NCBI GenBank assembly: GCA_902462495.1
Contig: CABQCC010000031.1
Location: 1 to 16,544 of the forward strand
Direction of reading: 5' to 3'
DNA length: 16,544 bases
From: an uncultured Eubacterium sp.
GTDB taxonomy: Bacteria > Bacillota > Clostridia > Oscillospirales > Acutalibacteraceae
How positions within the stretch are numbered: the stretch's first letter is position 1; every line of letters begins with the position of its first letter. This document shows positions 6,491 through 13,242 of the stretch, piece by piece. The notes beneath the pieces are model-generated. The model was given only the letters and a program-made list of their open reading frames with translations. It did no database searches and had not been told where the DNA came from. Position numbers and translations under genes: made by a program.

Positions 6491-8914
6491 TTAGGAGTTA
6501 AACTGAAACTCACCGTCGGCGAAATCGACAGTGCACTTTGAGCCCTCGCCGATTGTCTTGTCAAGAATAAGCTCGGAAAGTCTGTCCTCAATCTTTGACT
6601 GAATTGCACGACGAAGCGGTCTTGCGCCATAGGTTTTATCAAAGCCCTCTTTTGCAAGTTCCGTGATGGCATTGTCTGTAAAATCAAGTTCAATGCCAAG
6701 GTCGGCTGTTCTCTTCTTCAAAGATTTAAGCATACGCTTTGCAATTTCTTCAATATCGTTTTGGTTAAGTTGATTGAACACAATAATATCGTCAAGACGG
6801 TTAAGAAATTCAGGCTTAAAGGTCTTTTTCAAATCAGGCATTACCAAATCTTCAATCGAAAGTTTCTTGCCGTCCTCCTGAACAAAGCCAAGGGCAAGTT
6901 TTTCATCGGTAATTTTTGAAGCACCGACGTTAGAAGTCATAATGATGATTGCATTCTTGAACGAAACCTTTCTGCCCTGTGAATCAGTCAATACACCATC
7001 CTCAAGAATTTGAAGAAGCATATTGAACACATCAGGATGAGCTTTTTCGATTTCATCAAAAAGTACAACGCTGTATGGTTTTCTTCTGATTTTCTCGGTC
7101 AACTGACCACCCTCGTCAAAACCGACATATCCCGGAGGCGCACCGATAAGTTTTGATACGGTGTGCTTTTCCATATATTCGGACATATCAAGCTTGATAA
7201 TTGCATTTTCATCGCCGAACATTGCTTCTGCAAGCGATTTACAAAGTTCTGTTTTACCAACACCGGTAGGGCCAAGGAAGATAAACGAACCAATAGGTCT
7301 GTTAGGATTTTTAAGTCCTACTCTGCCTCTCCTGATTGCCTTTGAAATTGCACTTACAGCCTTGTCTTGACCGACAATTCTTTCGTGCAAAATATTTTCC
7401 ATATTAAGCAATCTTTCGCTTTCTTCTTTAGTAAGTTGACTTACAGGAACACCTGTCCATTGCGAAACAACCTGTGCGATTTCCTCGCTTGAAACAGCCT
7501 TTGCGTCGTGATTTGACGAATTACGCCACTTTGACTTTTCATCTTCAAGAAGCTTTTTGAGTTCGTTTGCCTTATCTCTAAATTTTGCGGCTTCTTCAAA
7601 CTTTTGATTGTTGACTGCGTCCTGCTTTTCGGCGTTAAGTCGCTTGATTTCTTCTTCCATATCCTTAAGATTTTGCGGAAGTGTGTAAGCATTGAGTCTT
7701 ACAACCGAAGCAGCCTCATCAATAAGGTCGATAGCCTTATCAGGCAAAAATCTGTCGTTGATATATCTTGATGAAAGCTTTACTGCCGAGTCGATAGCGT
7801 CGTCGGTAATCTTTACCTTGTGGTGCGCTTCGTACTTGTCACGAAGTCCTTTAAGGATTTCAACTGTTTCTTCTTCGGTTGGTTCACCGACTGTTACAGG
7901 CTGAAATCTTCTTTCAAGTGCGGCGTCTTTTTCGATATTCTTTCTGTATTCGGAAATGGTTGTTGCACCGATTACTTGGATTTCGCCACGAGCAAGTGAC
8001 GGTTTGAGAATGTTGGCAGCGTCAACTGCACCTTCGGCTGCACCTGCGCCCATAATGTTGTGGATTTCATCAATAAAGAGGATGACATCCTTATTGTCCT
8101 TGACTTCATCCATTGCCTTTTTGATTCTTTCTTCAAAGTCGCCTCTGTACTTTGTACCTGCAACCATTGAAGTCAAATCAAGTGAATAAATGGTTTTGTT
8201 TGCAAGCATTTCAGGAACTTCGCCGTTAACGATTTTAAGTGCAAGTCCCTCTGCGATTGCGGTTTTGCCGACACCCGGTTCACCGATAAGGCAAGGATTG
8301 TTTTTGTTTCGTCTTGAAAGAATTTGAATAACTCTTTCAATTTCCTTTTCTCTGCCGATTACAGGGTCAATCTTGCCCTGCTTTGCAAGTTCTGTAAGGT
8401 TCTTGCCAAATTCATCAAGGGTCGGAGTTTTGCTCTTGCCCTTTTTCTTTGATGATGACTGAGGGTTTGAGTCGTAGCTGTTTGAACTCAAATCGGTAAT
8501 CAAATCATCAAATACTCTTTGAGAATCTGTACCAAGTTCATTGATGAACTTTACGGCATAACTGTCGTCCTCCTTGAGAAGTGCGGCGAGCAAATGTTCA
8601 ACACTTACATAGGAATTACGCATTGTCCTTGCAATTTGAAAAGAAATTTCAATTATTCTCTTTGCTCTCGGTGTGAAATCATCGGGAGTAAGAGATGTCG
8701 GGTTGCCGACGCCTATTTCCTCACGGATAAGGCGATCCACGCCCTCATAAGTAATGTTATTGTCAGTGAGTGCAGGAATGGTTGAATCGGTTGAAAGCAA
8801 GCCTATAAGGATATGCTCTGTGCCGATATAATTGTGACCGTATGCCTGTGCACTTTTGATTGCGAGGTTAAGCACCTCATTAGCTTTCGTAGTAAATGAA
8901 TTAAAACGATACAT
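6491..8914 (-). CDS. clpC: ATP-dependent Clp protease ATP-binding subunit ClpC
   Basis: ClpC is a Hsp100 unfoldase that feeds substrates to ClpP. The 807-residue protein has two Clp-N repeats (about 3-140) and AAA1 with Walker A GEPGVGKT (211-218) and Walker B ILFIDE (278-283). A UVR-type middle region, rich in coiled coil, lies at about 419-454. AAA2 follows with Walker A GPTGVGKT (548-555) and Walker B VVLFDE (616-621). An LGF tripeptide at 675-677 fits the ClpP-docking loop. The N-domain keeps Glu33 (GTEH) and Glu106 (VEH), equivalent to the B. subtilis Glu32/Glu106 that recognise phospho-arginine. The start is ATG at 8914 behind AAAGG; the in-frame GTG at 8932 precedes the ribosome binding site and was rejected. 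It is the last gene of the CtsR operon. Confidence 0.97.
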   Translation of the reverse strand: MYRFNSFTTKANEVLNLAIKSAQAYGHNYIGTEHILIGLLSTDSTIPALTDNNITYEGVDRLIREEIGVGNPTSLTPDDFTPRAKRIIEISFQIARTMRNSYVSVEHLLAALLKEDDSYAVKFINELGTDSQRVFDDLITDLSSNSYDSNPQSSSKKKGKSKTPTLDEFGKNLTELAKQGKIDPVIGREKEIERVIQILSRRNKNNPCLIGEPGVGKTAIAEGLALKIVNGEVPEMLANKTIYSLDLTSMVAGTKYRGDFEERIKKAMDEVKDNKDVILFIDEIHNIMGAGAAEGAVDAANILKPSLARGEIQVIGATTISEYRKNIEKDAALERRFQPVTVGEPTEEETVEILKGLRDKYEAHHKVKITDDAIDSAVKLSSRYINDRFLPDKAIDLIDEAASVVRLNAYTLPQNLKDMEEEIKRLNAEKQDAVNNQKFEEAAKFRDKANELKKLLEDEKSKWRNSSNHDAKAVSSEEIAQVVSQWTGVPVSQLTKEESERLLNMENILHERIVGQDKAVSAISKAIRRGRVGLKNPNRPIGSFIFLGPTGVGKTELCKSLAEAMFGDENAIIKLDMSEYMEKHTVSKLIGAPPGYVGFDEGGQLTEKIRRKPYSVVLFDEIEKAHPDVFNMLLQILEDGVLTDSQGRKVSFKNAIIIMTSNVGASKITDEKLALGFVQEDGKKLSIEDLVMPDLKKTFKPEFLNRLDDIIVFNQLNQNDIEEIAKRMLKSLKKRTADLGIELDFTDNAITELAKEGFDKTYGARPLRRAIQSKIEDRLSELILDKTIGEGSKCTVDFADGEFQFNS

Positions 8915-8958
8915 AATATCATCGCCTTTCACTGTAAATTAATTAACAGTGCGAAACA

Positions 8959-9954
8959 CTACACCAATTTTTCTCTGACTATTTGTGCTCTTAAGGTTTC
9001 GCACATTGACTGAGTTAAATCTGATTTTGATGACTCAACAAGAGTTGCATCAAAAAGGTTGTACATCATATCCCCGATAAGTTCGTATGAATAATCAAAA
9101 TATCCGAGCGAAATACCGAGTCTGACTAACGAAATACTGTTTAAGAATTCATCAACAGACAGCTTTCTTGCAAGTTTAAGTATGCCCAAGGTTCGATATA
9201 TTTTATCCTCACATTCCGGGTTTTCTTTGAGAGAATCTCTGAGTTTTCGTTCTTGAAGTACAATTTGATTGCAAACCGAATTCAAATTATTAATTGCACT
9301 TTTCTCGGTGATACCGAGAGTTACCGTATTTGTAAGGATATAAAAATCTCCTGCTCCGCCGTCATACATTTCGCTGAGAACAAAGCCAAGCTTTGAAACC
9401 GTGGTTGACAACTTTGGAATGACATTCTTTTGAGCAAGTGCCGGCAAATGAAGAACGATTGAAACATTAAGTCCTGTACCCAAATTGTACGGAGATGATG
9501 TCAAAAATCCGTATTTATCAGAATATGCAATCGGAAGTCCGTCAATCAATATATCATCAATGTCGTTTGCTTTGTTATAAGCATCAACAGGATTTTGACC
9601 TGCGGAAAACGATGAAACTTTGATGTGGTCATCATCGTTTATCATAATGCTGACATCCTCATTCTTTGAAAGAAGAAACGAAGAATTCTGCTTTGCAAAA
9701 TTGTCGCAAATCAAGTCCTTTTCCGCATAAGACAAAGCCTTTGCTTTTGAAATATCGGAGGTATTGACTAAATCAAATTCCTGTGCAAGCGGTGAATTTT
9801 TTATACAGGCAAAAACCTTTTTAACTACCGCTCTTTTGATGTCGTCATTCATTCTTATCGGGAACGGTGTGTGCGCCAAATTTCGCATAAGCACAGCCTT
9901 TGAATACAACACAACATCCGAATTTTCAGATGTTTTCTTATATCTGCTTTCCAT
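8959..9954 (-). CDS. mcsB: McsB-like protein arginine kinase homologue with degenerate active site (probable pseudokinase)
   Basis: Position and fold identify McsB (phosphagen-kinase family), which phosphorylates arginines to mark proteins for ClpCP and to inactivate CtsR. The 331-residue chain aligns end to end: NPVDAYNKANDIDDI (121-135), NLGTGLNVSIVLHLPAL (157-173) and VTLG (211-214). Key residues are changed. The SRxR nucleotide motif is Ser18-Lys-Ala-Val21 and NEEDH is NDDDH (106-110). The next Arg is Lys112 and the signature Cys is Ser154. The GLRAS Arg is Asn163, and the RGxYGEGS loop is SEMYDGG with a three-residue deletion. The C-terminal RDxxRA pocket reads CETLRA. The frame is intact. 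I chose ATG at 9954, seven bases after AGGAGG; ATG at 9957 overlaps the mcsA stop. Confidence 0.88.
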   Translation of the reverse strand: MESRYKKTSENSDVVLYSKAVLMRNLAHTPFPIRMNDDIKRAVVKKVFACIKNSPLAQEFDLVNTSDISKAKALSYAEKDLICDNFAKQNSSFLLSKNEDVSIMINDDDHIKVSSFSAGQNPVDAYNKANDIDDILIDGLPIAYSDKYGFLTSSPYNLGTGLNVSIVLHLPALAQKNVIPKLSTTVSKLGFVLSEMYDGGAGDFYILTNTVTLGITEKSAINNLNSVCNQIVLQERKLRDSLKENPECEDKIYRTLGILKLARKLSVDEFLNSISLVRLGISLGYFDYSYELIGDMMYNLFDATLVESSKSDLTQSMCETLRAQIVREKLV

Positions 9955-9956
9955 CA

Positions 9957-10484
9957 TCAATCCTCCTTGTTAAGTTCCTTGATTTTATCTCGAAGAACCG
10001 CCGCATCTTCAAATCTTTGTTCCTTTACGGCTTGTTTAAGTTCTTCCTTGAGTTGAGTCAAGGTGTCGTTAGCTGATTTCTTTTCGGTATTTGTAGCCTC
10101 GGTATAGGTTACATTCTTACCAATATGTTTTACATTTCCGTGGATTTTTTCAACGCTCGGAGAAAGTCTGTCATCAAACTTGTCGTAGCAATCCGAACAA
10201 CCCACATGACCGGAATTCACAATATCATTAAGTGTTGAACCGCAAGTTGCACAGCTGTTCAATCCGACAAGCGAATTAAATGCGCTTGCACCTGCGCCCA
10301 AAAGATTGCCGAAGAAACTGTCGCCGAAAAAGCTATCGGCTGAAAATGGCTCAAAGCTAAAATCATTCATAACTCCGAGTTCTCTTGCACAATCCTCGCA
10401 AAGATACATTTCTTCCTTTTGACCATTAATAATTCTTTGAATATGAGTGTTAGCCTCATTCATATGACAATGTGTACATTTCAT
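9957..10484 (-). CDS. mcsA: McsA, zinc-binding adaptor of McsB/ClpC
   Basis: McsA activates and tethers McsB and helps control CtsR. The 175-residue protein has two zinc-binding pairs, Cys3/Cys6 with Cys29/Cys32 and Cys78/Cys81 with Cys96/Cys99. A C-terminal UVR domain lies at about 141-175 (LKEELKQAVKEQRFEDAAVLRDKI), like the middle region of ClpC. A Phe/Gly/Ser-rich linker separates the zinc pairs (about 41-70). The start is ATG at 10484, with GGGAGG upstream; a longer reading frame from a TTG at 10517 would extend into ctsR and is not needed. It follows ctsR by 16 bases and meets mcsB at TGATG. Both metal sites appear intact, in contrast to the degraded kinase site of its partner. Confidence 0.94.
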   Translation of the reverse strand: MKCTHCHMNEANTHIQRIINGQKEEMYLCEDCARELGVMNDFSFEPFSADSFFGDSFFGNLLGAGASAFNSLVGLNSCATCGSTLNDIVNSGHVGCSDCYDKFDDRLSPSVEKIHGNVKHIGKNVTYTEATNTEKKSANDTLTQLKEELKQAVKEQRFEDAAVLRDKIKELNKED

Positions 10485-10500
10485 AAATAACGCCTCCCAT

Positions 10501-10950
10501 TTAATCAATATATGCAAGGAGCATCTGCTTTAGCTGTCTTGCACGAATTGCATTTGTGTATTCCTTTGGAACACCTTTAAAATTGCTGTCTGCAACAGCG
10601 CAAACCATCATTTTGGTTGCCTTGTCATTAATTAATTTTTGATAATTACAATTTATTAAATTTGCCTTTGCACTTCTCTCGTCAATACTGTTTCCTATTG
10701 AATTAATGAAGCCCATTAAAGCGTTTTGCGGAGAAGTTGCACGGGTGATTAAGATATATCCTCCGCCGCCTCGCCTGCTCTCAATCTGATAGCCGGCTTC
10801 GGGGGTAAACCTTGATGTAATCACATAGTTAATTTGGCTTGGCACACAACCGATTCTGTTTGCTAAATCATTACGCTGAATTTGAACTGTTGATGTATTG
10901 TCATCAAACATATCAAGTATCATATCAGCTATTACATCACTCATCTTCAT
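10501..10950 (-). CDS. ctsR: Transcriptional repressor CtsR
   Basis: CtsR represses clp and mcs genes at normal temperature by binding tandem GGTCAAA heptads. The 149-residue protein has the winged-helix region IQRNDLANRIGCVPSQINYVITSRFTPEAGY (about 24-54) and the thermosensing wing ESRRGGGGYI (57-66). The arginines next to the Gly-rich tip are kept, including the one at the position McsB phosphorylates in other Firmicutes. The C-terminal dimer region is present. ATG at 10950 and ATG at 10944 are both possible; neither has a strong ribosome binding site, and an unremarkable AAGAAG lies upstream. It is the first gene of the operon, preceded by a promoter that overlaps two CtsR boxes, so autorepression is well supported. 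Confidence 0.95.
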   Translation of the reverse strand: MKMSDVIADMILDMFDDNTSTVQIQRNDLANRIGCVPSQINYVITSRFTPEAGYQIESRRGGGGYILITRATSPQNALMGFINSIGNSIDERSAKANLINCNYQKLINDKATKMMVCAVADSNFKGVPKEYTNAIRARQLKQMLLAYID

Positions 10951-11000
10951 TTCTTAATCATCTTCTTTCAATTTGTATTGGGCAATTGTCAAACTCTGAC

Positions 11001-11017
11001 TTTGACTTTCTTTGTCC
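11001..11017 (-). promoter_or_regulatory. CtsR operator, downstream box
   Basis: The minus strand reads GGACAAAGAAAGTCAAA, one mismatch from the CtsR consensus GGTCAAANANRGTCAAA. It starts a few bases past the predicted transcription start, a position that would block polymerase. A further GTCAAA heptad is at 10988-10993 on the plus strand. Confidence 0.82.
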
Positions 11018-11026
11018 TTTAATTGT

Positions 11027-11055
11027 GTTATATCACAAAGGTCAGGAAAAGTCAA
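11027..11055 (-). promoter_or_regulatory. Sigma-A-like promoter of the ctsR operon
   Basis: On the minus strand TTGACT (11050-11055) and TATAAC (11027-11032) are separated by exactly 17 bases. The start is expected near 11020, giving a leader of about 70 bases to the ctsR ATG. The -35 and spacer overlap the upstream CtsR box. Confidence 0.82.
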
Positions 11056-11056
11056 T
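11040..11056 (+). promoter_or_regulatory. CtsR operator, upstream box
   Basis: The plus strand reads GGTCAGGAAAAGTCAAT, two heptads in tandem with the correct NAN spacer and three mismatches. It covers the -35 and part of the spacer. Together with the box at 11001-11017 it brackets the promoter, as in known CtsR-controlled promoters. Confidence 0.65.
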
Positions 11057-11072
11057 AGATTTTTTGACTTTT
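11047..11072. repeat. Perfect 9-bp inverted repeat at the ctsR -35 region
   Basis: AAAAGTCAA (11047-11055) and TTGACTTTT (11064-11072) flank eight bases. Each arm contains a GTCAA heptad core, so this may be a third, inverted CtsR contact rather than a separate element. Confidence 0.5.
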
Positions 11073-11100
11073 TTTAAAAAAATATTTTTGTCGAAAAAGT

Positions 11101-11129
11101 AACCACAAATGTAAGGAAATCATAAAATA
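11101..11129 (+). promoter_or_regulatory. Candidate sigma-K-like promoter of the collagen-like gene
   Basis: AACC (11101-11104) and CATAAAATA (11121-11129), 16 bases apart, match the sporulation sigma-K pattern mACm / CATAnnnTA. The start would be near 11136, about 54 bases before the ATG. The region is AT-rich, so chance is possible; a TATAAT at 11163-11168 without a good -35 is the alternative. Confidence 0.3.
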
Positions 11130-11131
11130 AA

Positions 11132-11165
11132 ATATATGCCTTTGGCTGTTATGGCAGGCGTATAT
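11132..11165 (+). promoter_or_regulatory. Leader inverted repeat upstream of the collagen-like gene
   Basis: ATATATGCCT (11132-11141) pairs with AGGCGTATAT (11156-11165) with one G-T wobble around a 14-base loop. It ends 25 bases before the start codon and overlaps the TATAAT at 11163. It could be an operator or a leader hairpin; no poly-T follows, so it is not a terminator. Confidence 0.4.
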
Positions 11166-11189
11166 AATATGATGAAAAGGTGATAAATT

Positions 11190-12110
11190 ATGATGATATA
11201 TAATCAAAGGGAGCAATGCTGCGTATGCCCTGCTCCGACAAGACCTTGTCCGTGTCCTCCGCCACCTCCGCCAAGACCTCCGTACCCTCCTACTCCGCCT
11301 GAGCCTATTCCTGTGCCATATCCGGTAGTCGGTCCGACAGGTCCGACCGGACCAATGGGACCTATGGGTCCGCAAGGCGTACAGGGCTATCAAGGAACGC
11401 AGGGCCCTATAGGACCGACAGGTCCTCAAGGTATTCCGGGTCCTGACGGTGCAACAGGTCCAACGGGTCCACAGGGTGTTCCAGGTGCCGTAGGCGCAAC
11501 AGGTGCGGTAGGTCCGACAGGTCCTCAAGGTCCACAGGGTATTACAGGTGCAACAGGTGCAGTTGGTCCGACAGGACCTCAAGGTCCGCAAGGTATTGCA
11601 GGTGCAACAGGTGCAGTTGGTCCGACAGGACCTCAAGGTCCGCAAGGTATTGCAGGTGCAACAGGTGCAGTTGGTCCGACAGGACCTGCGGGCAGAATTA
11701 GCGAATATGCGTCATTTTATGCACTTGCCCCAAATGATAATCCTACCGCTATTGCACAAAATGCAGCAGTTGAGTTTCCGAATACGGCAGCCTCAACAAC
11801 AGGCATTACAAGATTAACTAATTCAACATTTAATTTAGCAGATACAGGAACTTATCTTATAATGTTTAAGGTAAATACAAATACAGCCGGTCAATTAGGC
11901 ATTGCGGTTAACGGTGCTGTTCAACCGAATGCAACATTCGGAAATGCAGCCGACGACGGAATAATTGAAGGCAAAACAATTATTACAACAACAGCGGCAA
12001 ATACTGTTTTAAGCATTGTAAATCCTATCACAACAGCCGTTACCGTTACACCGTCTGCAGGCGGTACACAAGCTACAGTATCGGATTTTACAATTATAAA
12101 ACTTGCGTAA
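11190..12110 (+). CDS. BclA-like collagen-repeat surface protein
   Basis: The 306-residue protein has three parts. The N-terminus (about 1-46) is rich in Cys and Pro, with CCVC, CPCPPPPPP and PPYPPTPPEP. A collagen-like Gly-x-y region (about 48-168) is dominated by GPTGP(Q) and GATGAV triplets; its many Thr residues are possible O-glycosylation sites. The C-terminal 135 residues form a globular domain (SEYASFYALAPND ... FNLADTGTYLIMFKV ... TPSAGGTQATVSDFTIIKL) like the jelly-roll tip of BclA-type exosporium proteins. No signal peptide or LPXTG is present, which also fits BclA-like spore-surface proteins. The start is ATG at 11190, nine bases after AAAGG; a second ATG follows. A glycosyltransferase gene lies 39 bases downstream on the same strand. 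Spore location is inferred, not shown. Confidence 0.9.
   Translation: MMIYNQREQCCVCPAPTRPCPCPPPPPPRPPYPPTPPEPIPVPYPVVGPTGPTGPMGPMGPQGVQGYQGTQGPIGPTGPQGIPGPDGATGPTGPQGVPGAVGATGAVGPTGPQGPQGITGATGAVGPTGPQGPQGIAGATGAVGPTGPQGPQGIAGATGAVGPTGPAGRISEYASFYALAPNDNPTAIAQNAAVEFPNTAASTTGITRLTNSTFNLADTGTYLIMFKVNTNTAGQLGIAVNGAVQPNATFGNAADDGIIEGKTIITTTAANTVLSIVNPITTAVTVTPSAGGTQATVSDFTIIKLA
11493..11687 (+). repeat. 54-bp tandem repeat in the collagen-like region
   Basis: An 18-residue unit (GATGAVGPTGPQGPQGIx) is repeated. Copies at 11547-11600 and 11601-11654 are identical at all 54 bases. The copy at 11493-11546 differs at several mostly synonymous sites plus Thr for Ala, and a partial fourth copy (11655-11687) is identical for 33 bases. 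Such perfect recent duplication suggests copy-number variation by slippage or recombination. Confidence 0.95.
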
Positions 12111-12115
12111 ATAAA

Positions 12116-12131
12116 GGTGGCTTATGCCACC
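12116..12131 (+). promoter_or_regulatory. Hairpin between collagen-like gene and glycosyltransferase
   Basis: GGTGGC (12116-12121), loop TTAT, GCCACC (12126-12131) form a perfect 6-bp GC-rich stem just past the upstream stop and 18 bases before the glycosyltransferase start. No T-run follows. It may stabilise or process the mRNA or tune expression between the genes. Confidence 0.5.
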
Positions 12132-12149
12132 GTACATAGAGGTGACTTT

Positions 12150-13226
12150 GTGAAAATTGCAGTATATGCAATCTCAAAAAACGAAGAAAAATTTGTTGAG
12201 CGTTGGGTAGAATCTATGAGCGAGGCAGACGAAATATATGTTGCCGACACAGGTTCAACAGACAACACCGTTGAGTTATTAAAGGAAAAAGGTGTTATTG
12301 TAAATTCTATCAACATTGAACCTTGGAGGTTTGACACGGCACGAAATAAATCGTTGGAATTTGTAAGCAAGAATATTGATATTTGCGTCTGCACCGACCT
12401 TGACGAAGTGTTCTCAAAAGGTTGGAGAAAAGAATTGGAAGAAAAATGGACAAACGGCACAACAAACGCAAGATATAATTACATTTGGAGTTTTGATGAA
12501 AACGGGAAACCGCAAATGCAGTTTTACATTGAAAAAATCCATTCAAGGCATAATTTTAAATGGATATATCCCGTTCACGAAGTTTTGAAATATACAGGTG
12601 AACAACAGCAAAAATATATCACATTGGACAATGTAATTCTAAAGCATTATCCCGACAAAAAGAAATCAAGAGGTCAGTATTTGCCGCTTCTTGAATTATC
12701 GGTAAAAGAAAACCCGAATGACGACAGAAATATGCACTACCTCGGACGAGAATATATGTTTTATAAAATGTACGACAAAAGCATTGAAACATTGAAAAAG
12801 CACCTTGCGTTGCCAAGTGCCAAATGGAAAGACGAGCGTTGTGCATCAATGCGTTATATTGCAAAATGTTACATCAAAAAAACAGATTATAGTCAAGCAG
12901 AGTTGTGGTACGAAAAAGCGATAAAAGAAGCTCCGTATTTGCGAGAACCGTATATTGAATATGCACAGCTTGAATATGAACTCCAAAATTGGAACAAAGT
13001 CACAGAATCAGTTGAAAACGCTTTGAAAATCACGGAGCGACCTATGACATATATCAGCGAGGATTATTGCTGGGGGTATCTGCCGTACGATTTGCTTGCA
13101 ATTGCATATTTCAATTTGAACAATTATCCATTATCATTAAAAAATGCTGTGTCTGCATATCTTCTTGAACCTGAAAACGAAAGACTAAAGGACAATATGC
13201 AAAAAATAAAGGAATTCATCAATTGA
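12150..13226 (+). CDS. GT2 family glycosyltransferase with C-terminal TPR-like repeats
   Basis: The 358-residue protein starts with a GT-A fold: MKIAVYAISKNEEKFVERW, VADTGSTDNT (31-40) and the DxD-type metal site Asp83-Leu-Asp85 in CTDLDEVF. Residues about 190-345 are helical repeats of TPR type (DYSQAELWYEKAIKEAP, about 246-262, and NYPLSLKNAVSAYLLEP, about 325-341). No membrane helix is seen, so it is probably cytosolic and acts on a protein or sugar acceptor there. The start is GTG at 12150, five bases after GAGGTG; a GTG at 12117 lacks a site. It follows the collagen-like gene by 39 bases without a terminator, so co-transcription is likely. By analogy with other BclA-type proteins and their neighbouring transferases it may glycosylate the collagen region; this is an inference. 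Confidence 0.88.
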   Translation: MKIAVYAISKNEEKFVERWVESMSEADEIYVADTGSTDNTVELLKEKGVIVNSINIEPWRFDTARNKSLEFVSKNIDICVCTDLDEVFSKGWRKELEEKWTNGTTNARYNYIWSFDENGKPQMQFYIEKIHSRHNFKWIYPVHEVLKYTGEQQQKYITLDNVILKHYPDKKKSRGQYLPLLELSVKENPNDDRNMHYLGREYMFYKMYDKSIETLKKHLALPSAKWKDERCASMRYIAKCYIKKTDYSQAELWYEKAIKEAPYLREPYIEYAQLEYELQNWNKVTESVENALKITERPMTYISEDYCWGYLPYDLLAIAYFNLNNYPLSLKNAVSAYLLEPENERLKDNMQKIKEFIN

Positions 13227-13234
13227 CGAATTCC
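13201..13234. terminator. Terminator between the converging glycosyltransferase and copA genes
   Basis: GGAATTC (13211-13217) and GAATTCC (13228-13234) form a stem with a 10-base loop that contains the glycosyltransferase stop codon. On the minus strand the hairpin is followed by TTTATTTTTT (13201-13210), a good terminator for copA. On the plus strand the T-run is weak (TAAATTCTTTATTT). Confidence 0.7.
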
Positions 13235-13242
13235 TAAATTCT

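Noticed and set aside
8915..8932. GTG start for clpC that adds six residues
   Set aside because: The AAAGG ribosome binding site lies inside this extension and fits the ATG at 8914 and the MYRFNSFTTKA N-terminus.
8959..9954. mcsB as a pseudogene
   Set aside because: The frame is complete, it has a strong ribosome binding site, normal length and conserved non-catalytic motifs; loss of function at the active site only is better described as a pseudokinase.
11052..11645. 197-residue minus-strand reading frame opposite the collagen-like gene, rich in Arg, Cys and Thr
   Set aside because: It is the antisense of Gly-Pro-Thr codons, with low complexity and no ribosome binding site, and it runs through the ctsR promoter.
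11493..11687. Short tandem repeats resembling a CRISPR array
   Set aside because: The repeats are contiguous with no unique spacers and encode Gly-x-y triplets in frame.
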